Source of the DNA: Oscillospiraceae bacterium
GTDB taxonomy: Bacteria; Bacillota; Clostridia; Oscillospirales; Oscillospiraceae
NCBI GenBank assembly: GCA_021769865.1
Contig: JAETSB010000011.1
Coordinates: forward strand, 1-56,644
Direction of reading: 5' to 3'
Length of the DNA stretch: 56,644 nt
Shown here one piece after another: positions 18,280-25,716 of this stretch; the stretch's first letter is position 1, and each line of letters starts with the position of its first letter. A program made the translations under genes and the position numbers. The notes below the pieces were generated by a model. It was given only the letters and a program-made list of their open reading frames with translations, did no database searches and had not been told where the DNA came from.

Positions 18280-19341
18280 TTAGATCCCCATTCTCCGTCT
18301 GAGCTGGTCGGCGTTGTCCGCGTAGCTGAGGGCGGTCTCCGCCGTGATCTTCCCGCTCTTGTACAGCGTCAGCAGGGACTGGTCCATAGTAACCATCCCC
18401 TCCGCGCCGCCCGCGGCGATGGCGTTGTCGATTTGATGGGTCTTGCTGTCTCGGATGAGGCTCCGAATGGCGCTGTTTACGTGCATAATCTCAAAGGCGG
18501 GCACCAGTCCTCCCCCGGTGCCGGGCACCAGCTGCTGGGACACGACCGTGTGCAGCACCATGCTCAGCTGGACGCGGACCTGGTCCTGCTGGCCGCTGGG
18601 GAAGGTGTCCACAATGCGGTCGATGGTGTTCACCGCCCCTTTGGTGTGGAGAGTGGCGATGAGCAGGTGCCCGGTCTCCGCCGCCGTCATGGCGGTGTGG
18701 ATGGTCTCCTGGTCCCGCATTTCACCCAGCAGGATCACGTCGGGGGCCTGGCGCAGGCAGGCCCGCAGGGCCGAGGGGTAGTTCTGGGTGTCGATGGCCA
18801 CCTCCCGCTGGCTGACGATGCTGCGCCGGTCCCGGTGGAGGTATTCGATGGGGTCCTCCAGGGTGATGATGTGGCACTCCCGGGTGCGGTTGATGCGGTC
18901 GATGACGCAGGCCTGGGTGGTGGACTTGCCGCTGCCTGCCGTACCCGTCACCAGCACCATGCCGTGCTGCACCTCGGCCAGGGCCATCACCTGCTCCGGA
19001 ATCGACAGATCGGTCCAGCTAGGAATGTCGAAGGCCACCACCCGGATCACCGACGCCATGGAGCCCCGCTGGCGGTAGACGTTCACCCGGAATCGGGCCA
19101 TGCCCGGCACGGAGAAGGAAAAGTCGTCGTCCCCCTCCTTCAAGAAGCGGTCCATGGGCCGGCCGGCCAGGCTGTATATCTCCCGGATCAGCGCCTCCGT
19201 CTCCGCGGGGAACACCCGGTCCTGGCTGATGGGCACCAGGCGGTTGTCCTCCTTGGCGCACACCGGCCCGCCCGCCACGACGAACAGGTCGGAGGCCCGA
19301 TCGGTCACGGCTCTTTGCAGATAGTCCGTCAGTTGTGTCAT
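18280..19341 (-). CDS. pilT: PilT/PilU-type secretion ATPase
   Basis: A 353-residue hexameric ATPase of the type IV pilus/type II secretion superfamily. It has an N-terminal PAS-like domain (ASDLFVVAG, RFRVNVYRQRG), Walker A GTAGSGKST at about 133-141, the Asp box/Walker B segments TLEDPIEYLH and VILLGEMRDQETI, and His box AETGHLLIATLHT. These features and its length match the retraction ATPase PilT rather than the longer PilB. It follows small membrane proteins and precedes the transglutaminase lipoprotein. No PilB-like extension ATPase is in the window. Confidence 0.92.
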   Translation of the reverse strand: MTQLTDYLQRAVTDRASDLFVVAGGPVCAKEDNRLVPISQDRVFPAETEALIREIYSLAGRPMDRFLKEGDDDFSFSVPGMARFRVNVYRQRGSMASVIRVVAFDIPSWTDLSIPEQVMALAEVQHGMVLVTGTAGSGKSTTQACVIDRINRTRECHIITLEDPIEYLHRDRRSIVSQREVAIDTQNYPSALRACLRQAPDVILLGEMRDQETIHTAMTAAETGHLLIATLHTKGAVNTIDRIVDTFPSGQQDQVRVQLSMVLHTVVSQQLVPGTGGGLVPAFEIMHVNSAIRSLIRDSKTHQIDNAIAAGGAEGMVTMDQSLLTLYKSGKITAETALSYADNADQLRRRMGI

Positions 19342-19360
19342 GTGGTTTCTCCTTTGGCGT

Positions 19361-19801
19361 TTATAAGGTCCCGTCCCAGACCTCCAGAGTCTCGTCGCCC
19401 TCCCAGACGACGGAGGGTACGGCCTGCCAGCGGATCACCCGCCAGCGCCTGCGGTCCCCCGGTTCCTCCGTCAGCTCCACCTCAACCTGGAGCTCCTGGG
19501 TATCCGAGATGGGGACGGCGTAGCGGGCGATGTACGCCTCCTCTTCCCTCCGCTCCAGGATTTCCACACCCTCGGGCCGCTCGCCACGCCTCAGCCGGGC
19601 CAGAAGCTCCTGGGCCCGGCAGTCGGCGGCGTAGTAGTCCGCCACCGCCTGAGCGGAGGCGTCGGCCAGCCGGACGTCCGCCTGAACAGTGGCGAGGGCC
19701 AGCAGGGCGAACACCGTCAGGCACAGCACGGCGAACACCACCAGCAGGGACACGCCCCCCACCGCCGGCGGGGAGAAACGGCTGTGATTCCGGTTATCCA
19801 A
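19361..19801 (-). CDS. small single-TM pilus-operon protein
   Basis: A 146-residue protein with an N-terminal hydrophobic segment (about residues 14-40, GVSLLVVFAVLCLTVFALL) and a charged C-terminal domain, the architecture of a minor pilin or pilus assembly component. I start it at the TTG at 19801: it is preceded by AAGGAGG at 9 bases and overlaps the stop of the upstream gene. The frame opens further, to 19834, but there the start would lie inside the upstream gene with no ribosome site. No prepilin peptidase motif is obvious. Function is inferred from position. Confidence 0.75.
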   Translation of the reverse strand: MDNRNHSRFSPPAVGGVSLLVVFAVLCLTVFALLALATVQADVRLADASAQAVADYYAADCRAQELLARLRRGERPEGVEILERREEEAYIARYAVPISDTQELQVEVELTEEPGDRRRWRVIRWQAVPSVVWEGDETLEVWDGTL

Positions 19802-20243
19802 GGCGGACCGCCTCCTTCTGCCAGGCTGTCTCAAGGGCGAAGAGCACCTCCGGCTCTCCGTCTCCGGGCCGGGCTTTTTTCACGCGGACATACGCGGACG
19901 CGAGGCCGGGGACTTCTGTGGGGCGCTCCTCCGTTTCCAGGCGGTAGACGCCGGAATCCACCGGCTCCCAGTCCTCGTCAAACTCCTGGTACATCACCCC
20001 GTTGTCGTAGTGATATCCCAGCGCCCGGGCCGCGTCCCCGGAGACGGCATCTCCGCCGAACCAGCGGATCGTCTCCGCCGCGTTTTGGCATAGAATCACC
20101 GCCCGGTCCCGGTCCTCGCTGTCTCCGGACAGGCCGTCCGATTTCACAAACGCCTGTAAACACAGCGCCGCCGCCAGGGCGAACACCAGCAGCATCACCA
20201 TCTGCTCCATCAGCAGGAGCGGGGCTTTGCTTCTCATGCCCAT
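19794..20243 (-). CDS. prepilin-like single-TM protein
   Basis: 149 residues. A short basic N-terminus is followed by LLLMEQMVMLLVFALAAALCLQAF (residues about 9-32 as a TM helix), which resembles the prepilin FTLIE start with Glu at the equivalent of position +5 but without a clear Gly cleavage residue. The remainder is a soluble C-terminal domain. Two starts are possible (20243 and 20237); GGAGGAGGGG lies just upstream of both, and the second overlaps the upstream stop as ATGA. It is probably a minor or major pseudopilin of this operon. Confidence 0.75.
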   Translation of the reverse strand: MGMRSKAPLLLMEQMVMLLVFALAAALCLQAFVKSDGLSGDSEDRDRAVILCQNAAETIRWFGGDAVSGDAARALGYHYDNGVMYQEFDEDWEPVDSGVYRLETEERPTEVPGLASAYVRVKKARPGDGEPEVLFALETAWQKEAVRLG

Positions 20244-20716
20244 CCCCCCTCCTCCGCCCGCAGGGACAGCCGGAGGGTGTCCGTCACGCCCTCCCCCTGC
20301 CGGACCTCAGCCGTCAAAAAGCCGTCCTCCAGGGTGAGGGCCAGCCCCTCCAGGGGCATGATCTTCTCCCCGTCCTGGGGCTCCAGCTCCACATCCGCGA
20401 AGGTGTACAGCTCCATGAGCCAGCCGTCGTGACAGTACACCCGGGTGATGAATCCCTCCGGGTCCCGGATGCACAGCGCCTCGGCATCCCCAAAGGGCTC
20501 CACGGCGACGCCGCCGGCCAGGTCCCCCTGCCGCACCCGGGTGGTCAGGTACTGCACGCAGGTCCGGCGGTCGAAGGCCGCGGCGTCCCGGTCAGTGAGC
20601 CCCCGGTAGGCCCTGGCCCCGGTGAGCAGCACGATGAGCACGCAGACCGCGAACACGCCGAACAGAAGCAGCATGAGCAGGCCGTCCATTTGATGCGTTG
20701 TTCCCTGTCTCTTCAT
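20234..20716 (-). CDS. DUF4860-like single-TM protein
   Basis: 160 residues. The N-terminal MDGLLMLLLFGVFAVCVLIVLL helix (about residues 10-31) and the following ARAYRGLTDRD segment resemble DUF4860 proteins found beside type II secretion/type IV pilus genes in Clostridia. The start at 20716 overlaps the stop of the upstream gene (20713) as ATGA, and the open frame to 20959 only shadows that neighbour. Role unknown; an assembly platform partner or pilin-like protein is inferred from context. Confidence 0.75.
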   Translation of the reverse strand: MKRQGTTHQMDGLLMLLLFGVFAVCVLIVLLTGARAYRGLTDRDAAAFDRRTCVQYLTTRVRQGDLAGGVAVEPFGDAEALCIRDPEGFITRVYCHDGWLMELYTFADVELEPQDGEKIMPLEGLALTLEDGFLTAEVRQGEGVTDTLRLSLRAEEGGWA

Positions 20717-21036
20717 GGCGCGTTCTCCAGCACAGTGATGTCCGGCATCAGATTCTCCGCGAAGGCGGTGTACCGGACGGTATACCGCTTCTCGTCGATC
20801 TGCAGGCCGTAGCGGTCCTTCAAATAGTCCAGATTCGGGGGATAGACCCCCTCGGCGGCGTAGCAGGCCACGCAGCTGCGCCGCAGGGTCTCCTCCAGCT
20901 GACGCAGGTCCTCCTCCGACCGGCCGCTGTTCAGGCTGTCCACCGCCATGGCGAACCACAGCAGGACCGCCGCCGCCGCCAGCGGCAGGAGGATTCCCCG
21001 CAGGAGGGAGATCACTCCGCTTTTGTCCCGTTTCAT
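20713..21036 (-). CDS. small single-TM pilus-operon protein
   Basis: 107 residues with a hydrophobic segment near residues 9-32 (ISLLRGILLPLAAAAVLLWFAM) followed by a helical charged region and a short domain with two cysteines in RRSCVACYAAEGVYPPN. The YPPN phrase is common in pilin-like proteins. It starts 4 bases after the pilC stop and overlaps the next gene by 4 bases, so it is inside a tightly coupled operon. No enzyme motif. Confidence 0.75.
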   Translation of the reverse strand: MKRDKSGVISLLRGILLPLAAAAVLLWFAMAVDSLNSGRSEEDLRQLEETLRRSCVACYAAEGVYPPNLDYLKDRYGLQIDEKRYTVRYTAFAENLMPDITVLENAP

Positions 21037-21040
21037 AGGC

Positions 21041-22069
21041 TCACCCGATGGCGCTCATGATGTGCATGAGGGGCAGCATCACCGACAGCAGGATCAGCCC
21101 CACCAGCACCGAGCAAACCAGGACCAGGGCGGGCTCCACCCGGCTGACCAGAGCGTCCAGGGCGGCCTCGCCCTCCTCGCTCAGGTCCCGGGCGATCTTC
21201 TCCATGGAGGCGTCCCCGGCGCCGCTGCGCTGGCCCAGCTCCAGCAGACGGCTCTGCCGGGCGGGGAGCAGGCCGCTCTTTTTCAGCGCGCCCCCCAGGC
21301 TCTCGCCGCTCTCCAGCCGCCTCCGGCAGTCCTCGCACCGCTCCTTCGCGCCGGCCTCCATAAGGCCCGCGGACAGGGCTACCGCCTCCTCCATGGGCAG
21401 GCCGCTGGCCATGCCCATGGCCAACGCCTGAGCCAGACGGGCGTTGTTCAGCTTCCGGCTGACGCCCCGGTCTCCCCGAACCCTCTGCCACAGGGACAAA
21501 CTTCCCCGGCGCAGGGGAGCCGCCACGGTAAACAGCAGCACCAGCGCCGCCAGAACCGCCAGCGCAATGAACAGCACCGGCATGGCGCCCTCCAGCCACC
21601 GGCCCAGGGTGAGAAGGCCGGCGGCCACGCCGGTGAGCCGCCCGCCCAGGGAGGCGTACACGTCGTCAAAAATCGGCAGGACCTTCACCAGCAGCACGCC
21701 GATCACCACCAGCATCAAAGCCAGCATCACCGCCGGGTACAGCAGCGCGGCGCGCACCCGGCGGGTCAGGCGCACCCGGTCCTCGTAATAACGGGACAGG
21801 GCGGCCAGGGCCTCCTCCGTCCTGCCCGTCTGCTCGCCTACCTCCACCAGTCCGCAGACATAGGCGGGAAAGGCCCCGCTTCCACGCAAAGCGGCGGACA
21901 GCGTTTCGCCGCTGTCCACCCGCTCCGCCATGGCCTTGAGCATGCCTCCCTGGTCTCCCTCCTCGGCGAGGAGGGAGAGGGCGTCGCCGGTGCCGACGCC
22001 GGCGTGGAAGAGCAGGAAGAGCTCCAGGCACAGAGAAGACAGGCTTTCGTTGGAAATCATGTTTCTCAT
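21041..22069 (-). CDS. pilC: PilC/GspF-type inner-membrane platform protein
   Basis: A 342-residue type II secretion F-domain protein. It has two T2SF repeats (about residues 14-135 and 215-335), each with the family helical phrase FHAGVGTGDALSLLAEE or AQALAMGMASGLPMEEAVALS, and TM helices near 110-135, 160-190 and 315-340. It forms the membrane platform on which PilT/PilB ATPases act. The start at 22069 follows AGGAGGTCCCT. It is the first gene of a seven-gene minus-strand operon ending at 17282, in which most genes overlap. Confidence 0.9.
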   Translation of the reverse strand: MRNMISNESLSSLCLELFLLFHAGVGTGDALSLLAEEGDQGGMLKAMAERVDSGETLSAALRGSGAFPAYVCGLVEVGEQTGRTEEALAALSRYYEDRVRLTRRVRAALLYPAVMLALMLVVIGVLLVKVLPIFDDVYASLGGRLTGVAAGLLTLGRWLEGAMPVLFIALAVLAALVLLFTVAAPLRRGSLSLWQRVRGDRGVSRKLNNARLAQALAMGMASGLPMEEAVALSAGLMEAGAKERCEDCRRRLESGESLGGALKKSGLLPARQSRLLELGQRSGAGDASMEKIARDLSEEGEAALDALVSRVEPALVLVCSVLVGLILLSVMLPLMHIMSAIG

Positions 22070-22090
22070 AGGGACCTCCTGTCCAAAGCC

Positions 22091-22120
22091 GGTTCCGCGT
22101 CTCCGGAACGGACGCGGAAC
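22091..22120 (-). terminator. hairpin between the zinc-ribbon/AP2 gene and pilC
   Basis: An 11-bp perfect stem GGTTCCGCGTC / GACGCGGAACC with an 8-base loop. There is no proper T-run, so terminator function is tentative; it may separate the mobile gene from the pilus operon. Confidence 0.45.
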
Positions 22121-22130
22121 CCTGAATGGA

Positions 22131-22964
22131 TTAACCGCCGGCCGCCGCGTTTCGGGCGGCATCTGTGAAGAATTCCGCTAAAAAGGGCTCGAAGAACTCC
22201 TCCTCGCCCCGCCTCCGGGCCTTGACCGCCTCCTGCTTCTCGGCGTAGGACCCCAGGTAGTGGGTCCTTCCTTTAAAGGTGATCTGGGCCACCCACTTTC
22301 CCCGCTTCTTGTCCAGGTACACCCCGGTGTGCCCGCTGGTGTTGCTGGCGATCCGCCGGTCCATGGTGGCCTCCAGCATCGTCACGGAGGTCCCGTCCAC
22401 CAGCTTCAGGTTGTCCCGGTAGGTCTCGGACTGGAGGCAGCCGCAGCTTTTCGTCTTTCCCGACTGAAGCGGCGTCTGGCCCACTATGGCCTCGTTTCCG
22501 CAGTCGCAGCGGCACCGCCAGCGGTGCATCCCGTCCTTCTTCCCGGCGTAGGCCGTCACCGTCAGCCGCCCGAAGCGCCTGCCGATGAAATCCTTCCTGG
22601 CCGGGCGGCCAAGACAGCCGCAGCTCTTCCGATAGCCCGCTGTCAGCTGATTGAGGGGGGCATGGACCTCCCCTCCGCAGTCACAGGAGCATCGCCAAAC
22701 GGCGCTGCCGCGCAGGACCTCCCCCGTGGGCTCGATTGCGGTCAGCCTGCCGAACCGCATCCCGGAGACGTCCCGCTGTCCCGGCTTTACCCTGGATACG
22801 CACCCGCAGTCGGTTACGGTCCCCCGCTGGAGGCACCGGGTGTCCAGCAGAACCTCGCCGCCGCAGTCGCACCGGCAGAGCCAGACCGTGTAGCCGTTCT
22901 TCCGCTGTTCGGTGGCCCCGGCCACTGTGAGTTTTCCGTACCGGCGGCCCGTTAAATCCGGCAA
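22131..22964 (-). CDS. three-zinc-ribbon protein with C-terminal AP2-like DNA-binding domain
   Basis: A 277-residue protein with three consecutive zinc-binding repeats, each with the pattern GRRFGRLTV ... WRCRCDCG ... SCGCL (about residues 5-55, 65-115, 125-175), then an AP2/integrase-like DNA-binding fold (SGHTGVYLDKKRGKWVAQITFKG, about 205-245). Such proteins are usual in phages and mobile elements, where AP2 domains bind DNA in HNH endonucleases or regulators; no HNH motif is visible. I start at TTG 22964 after AAGGGGGAG, giving the family-like start PDLTGRRYGKLTV; TTG 22997 is an alternative. It lies next to a recombinase and an integrase remnant. Confidence 0.8.
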   Translation of the reverse strand: MPDLTGRRYGKLTVAGATEQRKNGYTVWLCRCDCGGEVLLDTRCLQRGTVTDCGCVSRVKPGQRDVSGMRFGRLTAIEPTGEVLRGSAVWRCSCDCGGEVHAPLNQLTAGYRKSCGCLGRPARKDFIGRRFGRLTVTAYAGKKDGMHRWRCRCDCGNEAIVGQTPLQSGKTKSCGCLQSETYRDNLKLVDGTSVTMLEATMDRRIASNTSGHTGVYLDKKRGKWVAQITFKGRTHYLGSYAEKQEAVKARRRGEEEFFEPFLAEFFTDAARNAAAGG

Positions 22965-23082
22965 TCGGCTCTCCCCCTTTGCCGCCGGAGGGCCCAAAAC
23001 GGCTTACAAGGTGTACTTTATGAGCCATATTCCCTATTGCGTTTTTGAGAGAGCTGTGGTAGAGTAAACTCATAAGAAAATG

Positions 23083-23106
23083 ACATAGCGGGATATGCGG
23101 CTATGT
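23083..23106. repeat. small inverted repeat in the 205-bp gap before the AP2 gene
   Basis: ACATAGC (23083-23089) and GCTATGT (23100-23106) are perfect 7-bp arms. Two weakly similar stretches, GTGTACTTTAT (about 23012) and GTACACTTTAT (about 23160), flank this gap. They could be recombinase or regulator sites; this is not established. Confidence 0.4.
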
Positions 23107-23169
23107 AAAAAAGACGGATCCCGCCGGAAAACCCCGGCTTATTCCAGGTGGTTTGCAAAGTACACTTTA

Positions 23170-23757
23170 TTAACCGGTTTCTCTGCACCATCGCTGAAAG
23201 GTCCCGTGGGCCACGTTCAGCGCCCTTGCGGCCGCCCTGCCGGAGAGCTCTCCCCGCCGCCAGGAGGCCAGGATCTCTTCATATTGTTCTCCCCGATCCT
23301 TGAAGCTGCGCCCGAAGCGGACGCCCCTGGCCTTGGCGGCGGCGATCCCCTCCGCCTGCCGCTGGCGGATGAACTCCCGCTCCGTCTGGGCCACGTAGCT
23401 CAGCAGCTGAAGAACGATGTCGGCGATCAGCATACCTGTCAGGTCTTTCCCCTGACGGGTGTCCAGCAGGGGCATGTCCAGCACCACGACGGCCACCCGC
23501 TTTTCCTTGGTAAGCAGCCGCCACTGCTCCAAAATTTCCTCATAGTTCCTCCCCAGCCGGTCGATGCTCTTGACGACAAGGGTGTCCCCGGCTTTCAGTT
23601 TGCGGATCAGCCGCTGGTATCCGGGCCGCTGGAAGTCCTTTCCGCTCTGCTTGTCCAGAATGATGCGGCTGTCTTTTATGCCAAATTCCCGCATAGCCAC
23701 CATCTGCCGGTCCTCGTTTTGCTCTTTGCTGGAAACGCGAACATATCCGTATTCCAT
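23170..23757 (-). CDS. serine recombinase, resolvase/invertase family
   Basis: A 195-residue small serine recombinase. The N-terminal catalytic domain opens YGYVRVSSKEQNEDRQ, with the nucleophilic Ser about residue 9 and Arg nearby, and continues with KSIDRLGRNYEEIL and the E-helix phrase AQTEREFIRQRQAEGI. A C-terminal helix-turn-helix is present (LSGRAAARALNVAHGTFQRW). It starts at 23757 after GGAGGAACG; the upstream open frame is shadow. Tn3-type resolvases and DNA invertases share this size. No transposase is present, so it may be a solitary invertase/resolvase or part of an eroded element. Confidence 0.9.
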   Translation of the reverse strand: MEYGYVRVSSKEQNEDRQMVAMREFGIKDSRIILDKQSGKDFQRPGYQRLIRKLKAGDTLVVKSIDRLGRNYEEILEQWRLLTKEKRVAVVVLDMPLLDTRQGKDLTGMLIADIVLQLLSYVAQTEREFIRQRQAEGIAAAKARGVRFGRSFKDRGEQYEEILASWRRGELSGRAAARALNVAHGTFQRWCRETG

Positions 23758-23877
23758 AATCGTTCCTCCTTTTTTGATATCTGATAGTTTTATCTTAGAG
23801 AGGCCGTGGACTTTCGCAATTTGAAAGACTCGAAAAATTTTTTCACTTTTTTCTCTGCGAAAAGTGATTTCGCGCAG

Positions 23878-24066
23878 ATGCCCAAAGTCACCCCGCGCGT
23901 ATGCTGGCACACCTTTTGTTCCAACGTGACAAAGAGCGGTATGACCCCTAAGTCGCTGCAATATCTCATAGGCCACTCAGATATTGGTGTCACGATGAAC
24001 ATCTATACACACCTGGATTTTGAGGTCACGCAGGAGAAGTTCAAACGGATCGCAAACGGCGAGTAG
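23878..24066 (+). pseudogene. tyrosine recombinase, decayed C-terminal fragment
   Basis: The last about 62 residues of a phage/Tn916-type integrase are recognisable: TPRVCWHTFCSNVTKSGMTPKSLQYLIGHSD followed by MNIYTH (read as motif stretches, not continuous). The catalytic tyrosine in NIYTH and the GHSD motif remain, but the box II His-x-x-Arg of the usual HVCRHTF reads RVCWHTF, so both catalytic residues are lost. There is no start or N-terminal domain. A remnant of an excised or deleted element. Confidence 0.8.
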
Positions 24067-24612
24067 TAAAATGAAACAAAAACCCCGGATTTACTACTTC
24101 CCGTACTACTTTTGGAGTCAAAACTGTGCCGTTTTATTCCGGGATATGCCAGGAAAGCGAACAATAAAGAATACCGCAAAACATCTGCAATGCCCGGAAT
24201 ATCAATACTTTCAAGAGATTTCAGGATATGACAAGAATATTTTTTCGTCTGCCATGGAAATATTTGCAGGAGCCCAATGGCCAAATGACGAAGTTGCAAC
24301 AGATAATATCTCAGGTCTGTGAAAAAGGCACTCCGCCCGGTTTTGTAATCGGGTGGGGTGCCTTGTTTTTCGCTAGGATGGGGCCTAACCGAATGACATT
24401 GGGAGAAATCCCCGGCTTTTTCCTTGTGCCCGCTTGTGGGCATTCCGAAGCAAACCGACCGGGAAAAGCGGTTTCGGCGGCAGCCGATGGCAATGAAGTA
24501 CTCAATGGAGCCGGATCTGCGCAAGGAACATACTAAAGCCCCTGGAGGAATTTCCTCCAAGGGCTTTCTCTGACATTTAATATCCAGCTTTCGCATTTAA
24601 CAGGATGTTCGC
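24067..24612. other. 546-bp non-coding remnant downstream of the dead integrase
   Basis: No gene is supported here. It is more AT-rich than its flanks in its first half. A strong hairpin with T-run lies at 24325-24369 (15-bp stem, AAGGCACTCCGCCCG with two G-T pairs) and a second at 24535-24567 (16-bp stem, AAAGCCCCTGGAGGAA, one mismatch). The first would end the former integrase transcript; the second fits the gene at 24613 on the minus strand. The stretch probably includes an old element end. Confidence 0.55.
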
Positions 24613-25620
24613 CTATTGATAATCCTCATTTAAAAACATCGGCTTAATCGCCACAACTTCATCGTATTCCTCCTGGTCCACCTCCACGCTGGAGTTCAGG
24701 GCCTTCAAGTCCTGCTTGACCACTTCCAGAGCGTCCTCGGTCCTCTCCGCCCGGCCCTCTTCCAACGCCCGGCGCATCCTACGCAGGACTACCGGATGGG
24801 CGTAGCGGGGCGGCGCCGGGAATTTCGGGAACTCTTGGAGATACTCTTCCAGGTCCTTTTGAGCCCGTTCCGCCCGCCCTAAAACCGCCTTTCGGTTATT
24901 CCGAGAGGTGGGCAGCACATTGGCCCCGGAGAACATAAACAGCGCCGCCAGGCCGAACAGCAGGAAATACAACGCCGTGTCCCCGCCCTGCGTCAACGCA
25001 TAGAGCCCGTAGACCAGCGCCGCCAGTCCCGCCGCCATCACCGCCAGGGCCACATACCGGTAGCTGGGCTTGCTGCGCAGGTACGCCCGCTTTTCCCTGG
25101 CGGAGCGGCTCAATTCCCCGGTCAGGTCCGGACGCGCTTCCAGATAGGCCTCCGCCTTTTGAAGCAGCTTCACACTCCTGGCGGCCTCTTCCGACAACTC
25201 CGGCAGGACCCTGGCGGAGCGCTCCCGTTCCCTCTGGGCGAGGCGCGCTTCCCCCTCCGCGCTGACCCGGGGGATGCTGGGGCAGAGCTTGGACAGATAC
25301 TCCAGGAGCTGATCCACCTGGTCCTCATATTTGAAATTGCACTGCTTCTGCTTTCCGCCGCCGTACTCCACCACCAGGTAGGGAATGGAGGCGAAGACGC
25401 CCCGATGAGAGAAGCCGCCGGAACTCATGGCGACCCGCTTGAAGACCCGCTCCACTTCACCGTAAGGAATGTAATAGCGGCAGTCCAGGTAAAAGCTGTT
25501 CAGATAGAGGGCCTTTTTCCCCGCGCCGCAGGGCCCGAACCGGCGGCAGTCCTTCCGGTCCCGGGCCAATTCGGCGCGGTCCAGGGTCTCGCGGCCAAGG
25601 GGCGTTGGTTTCACAATCAT
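24613..25620 (-). CDS. uncharacterised membrane protein, two central TM segments
   Basis: A 335-residue protein not assigned to a named family. The N-terminal 110 residues contain a Cys-rich start (KDCRRFGPCGAG) and beta-like segments around LYLNSFYLDCRYYIPY. Residues about 120-180 are charged and helical, two hydrophobic segments lie near 190-210 and 215-235, and a long charged, probably coiled-coil tail follows. AAGGAG precedes the ATG. Its orientation and short distance (97 bases, with a hairpin) after cstA suggest separate transcription. No function can be named. Confidence 0.8.
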   Translation of the reverse strand: MIVKPTPLGRETLDRAELARDRKDCRRFGPCGAGKKALYLNSFYLDCRYYIPYGEVERVFKRVAMSSGGFSHRGVFASIPYLVVEYGGGKQKQCNFKYEDQVDQLLEYLSKLCPSIPRVSAEGEARLAQRERERSARVLPELSEEAARSVKLLQKAEAYLEARPDLTGELSRSAREKRAYLRSKPSYRYVALAVMAAGLAALVYGLYALTQGGDTALYFLLFGLAALFMFSGANVLPTSRNNRKAVLGRAERAQKDLEEYLQEFPKFPAPPRYAHPVVLRRMRRALEEGRAERTEDALEVVKQDLKALNSSVEVDQEEYDEVVAIKPMFLNEDYQ

Positions 25621-25644
25621 AGCAAATCTCCTTAGGAAAAGGCC

Positions 25645-25674
25645 GCCAGCCGCTGTCCATGGGCAGCGGCTGGC
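25645..25674 (-). terminator. terminator of cstA
   Basis: Perfect 11-bp stem GCCAGCCGCTG / CAGCGGCTGGC with an 8-base loop; on the minus strand it is followed by GGCCTTTTCC. Confidence 0.7.
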
Positions 25675-25716
25675 AGTTGTCCACTTACAAAAAACAGCCG
25701 GTCAAGTGAGGGAGAG

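Noticed and set aside
24003..24596. 197-residue minus-strand frame over the integrase remnant
   Set aside because: It crosses two strong terminator hairpins and the antisense of the integrase tail, with no ribosome site or family resemblance.
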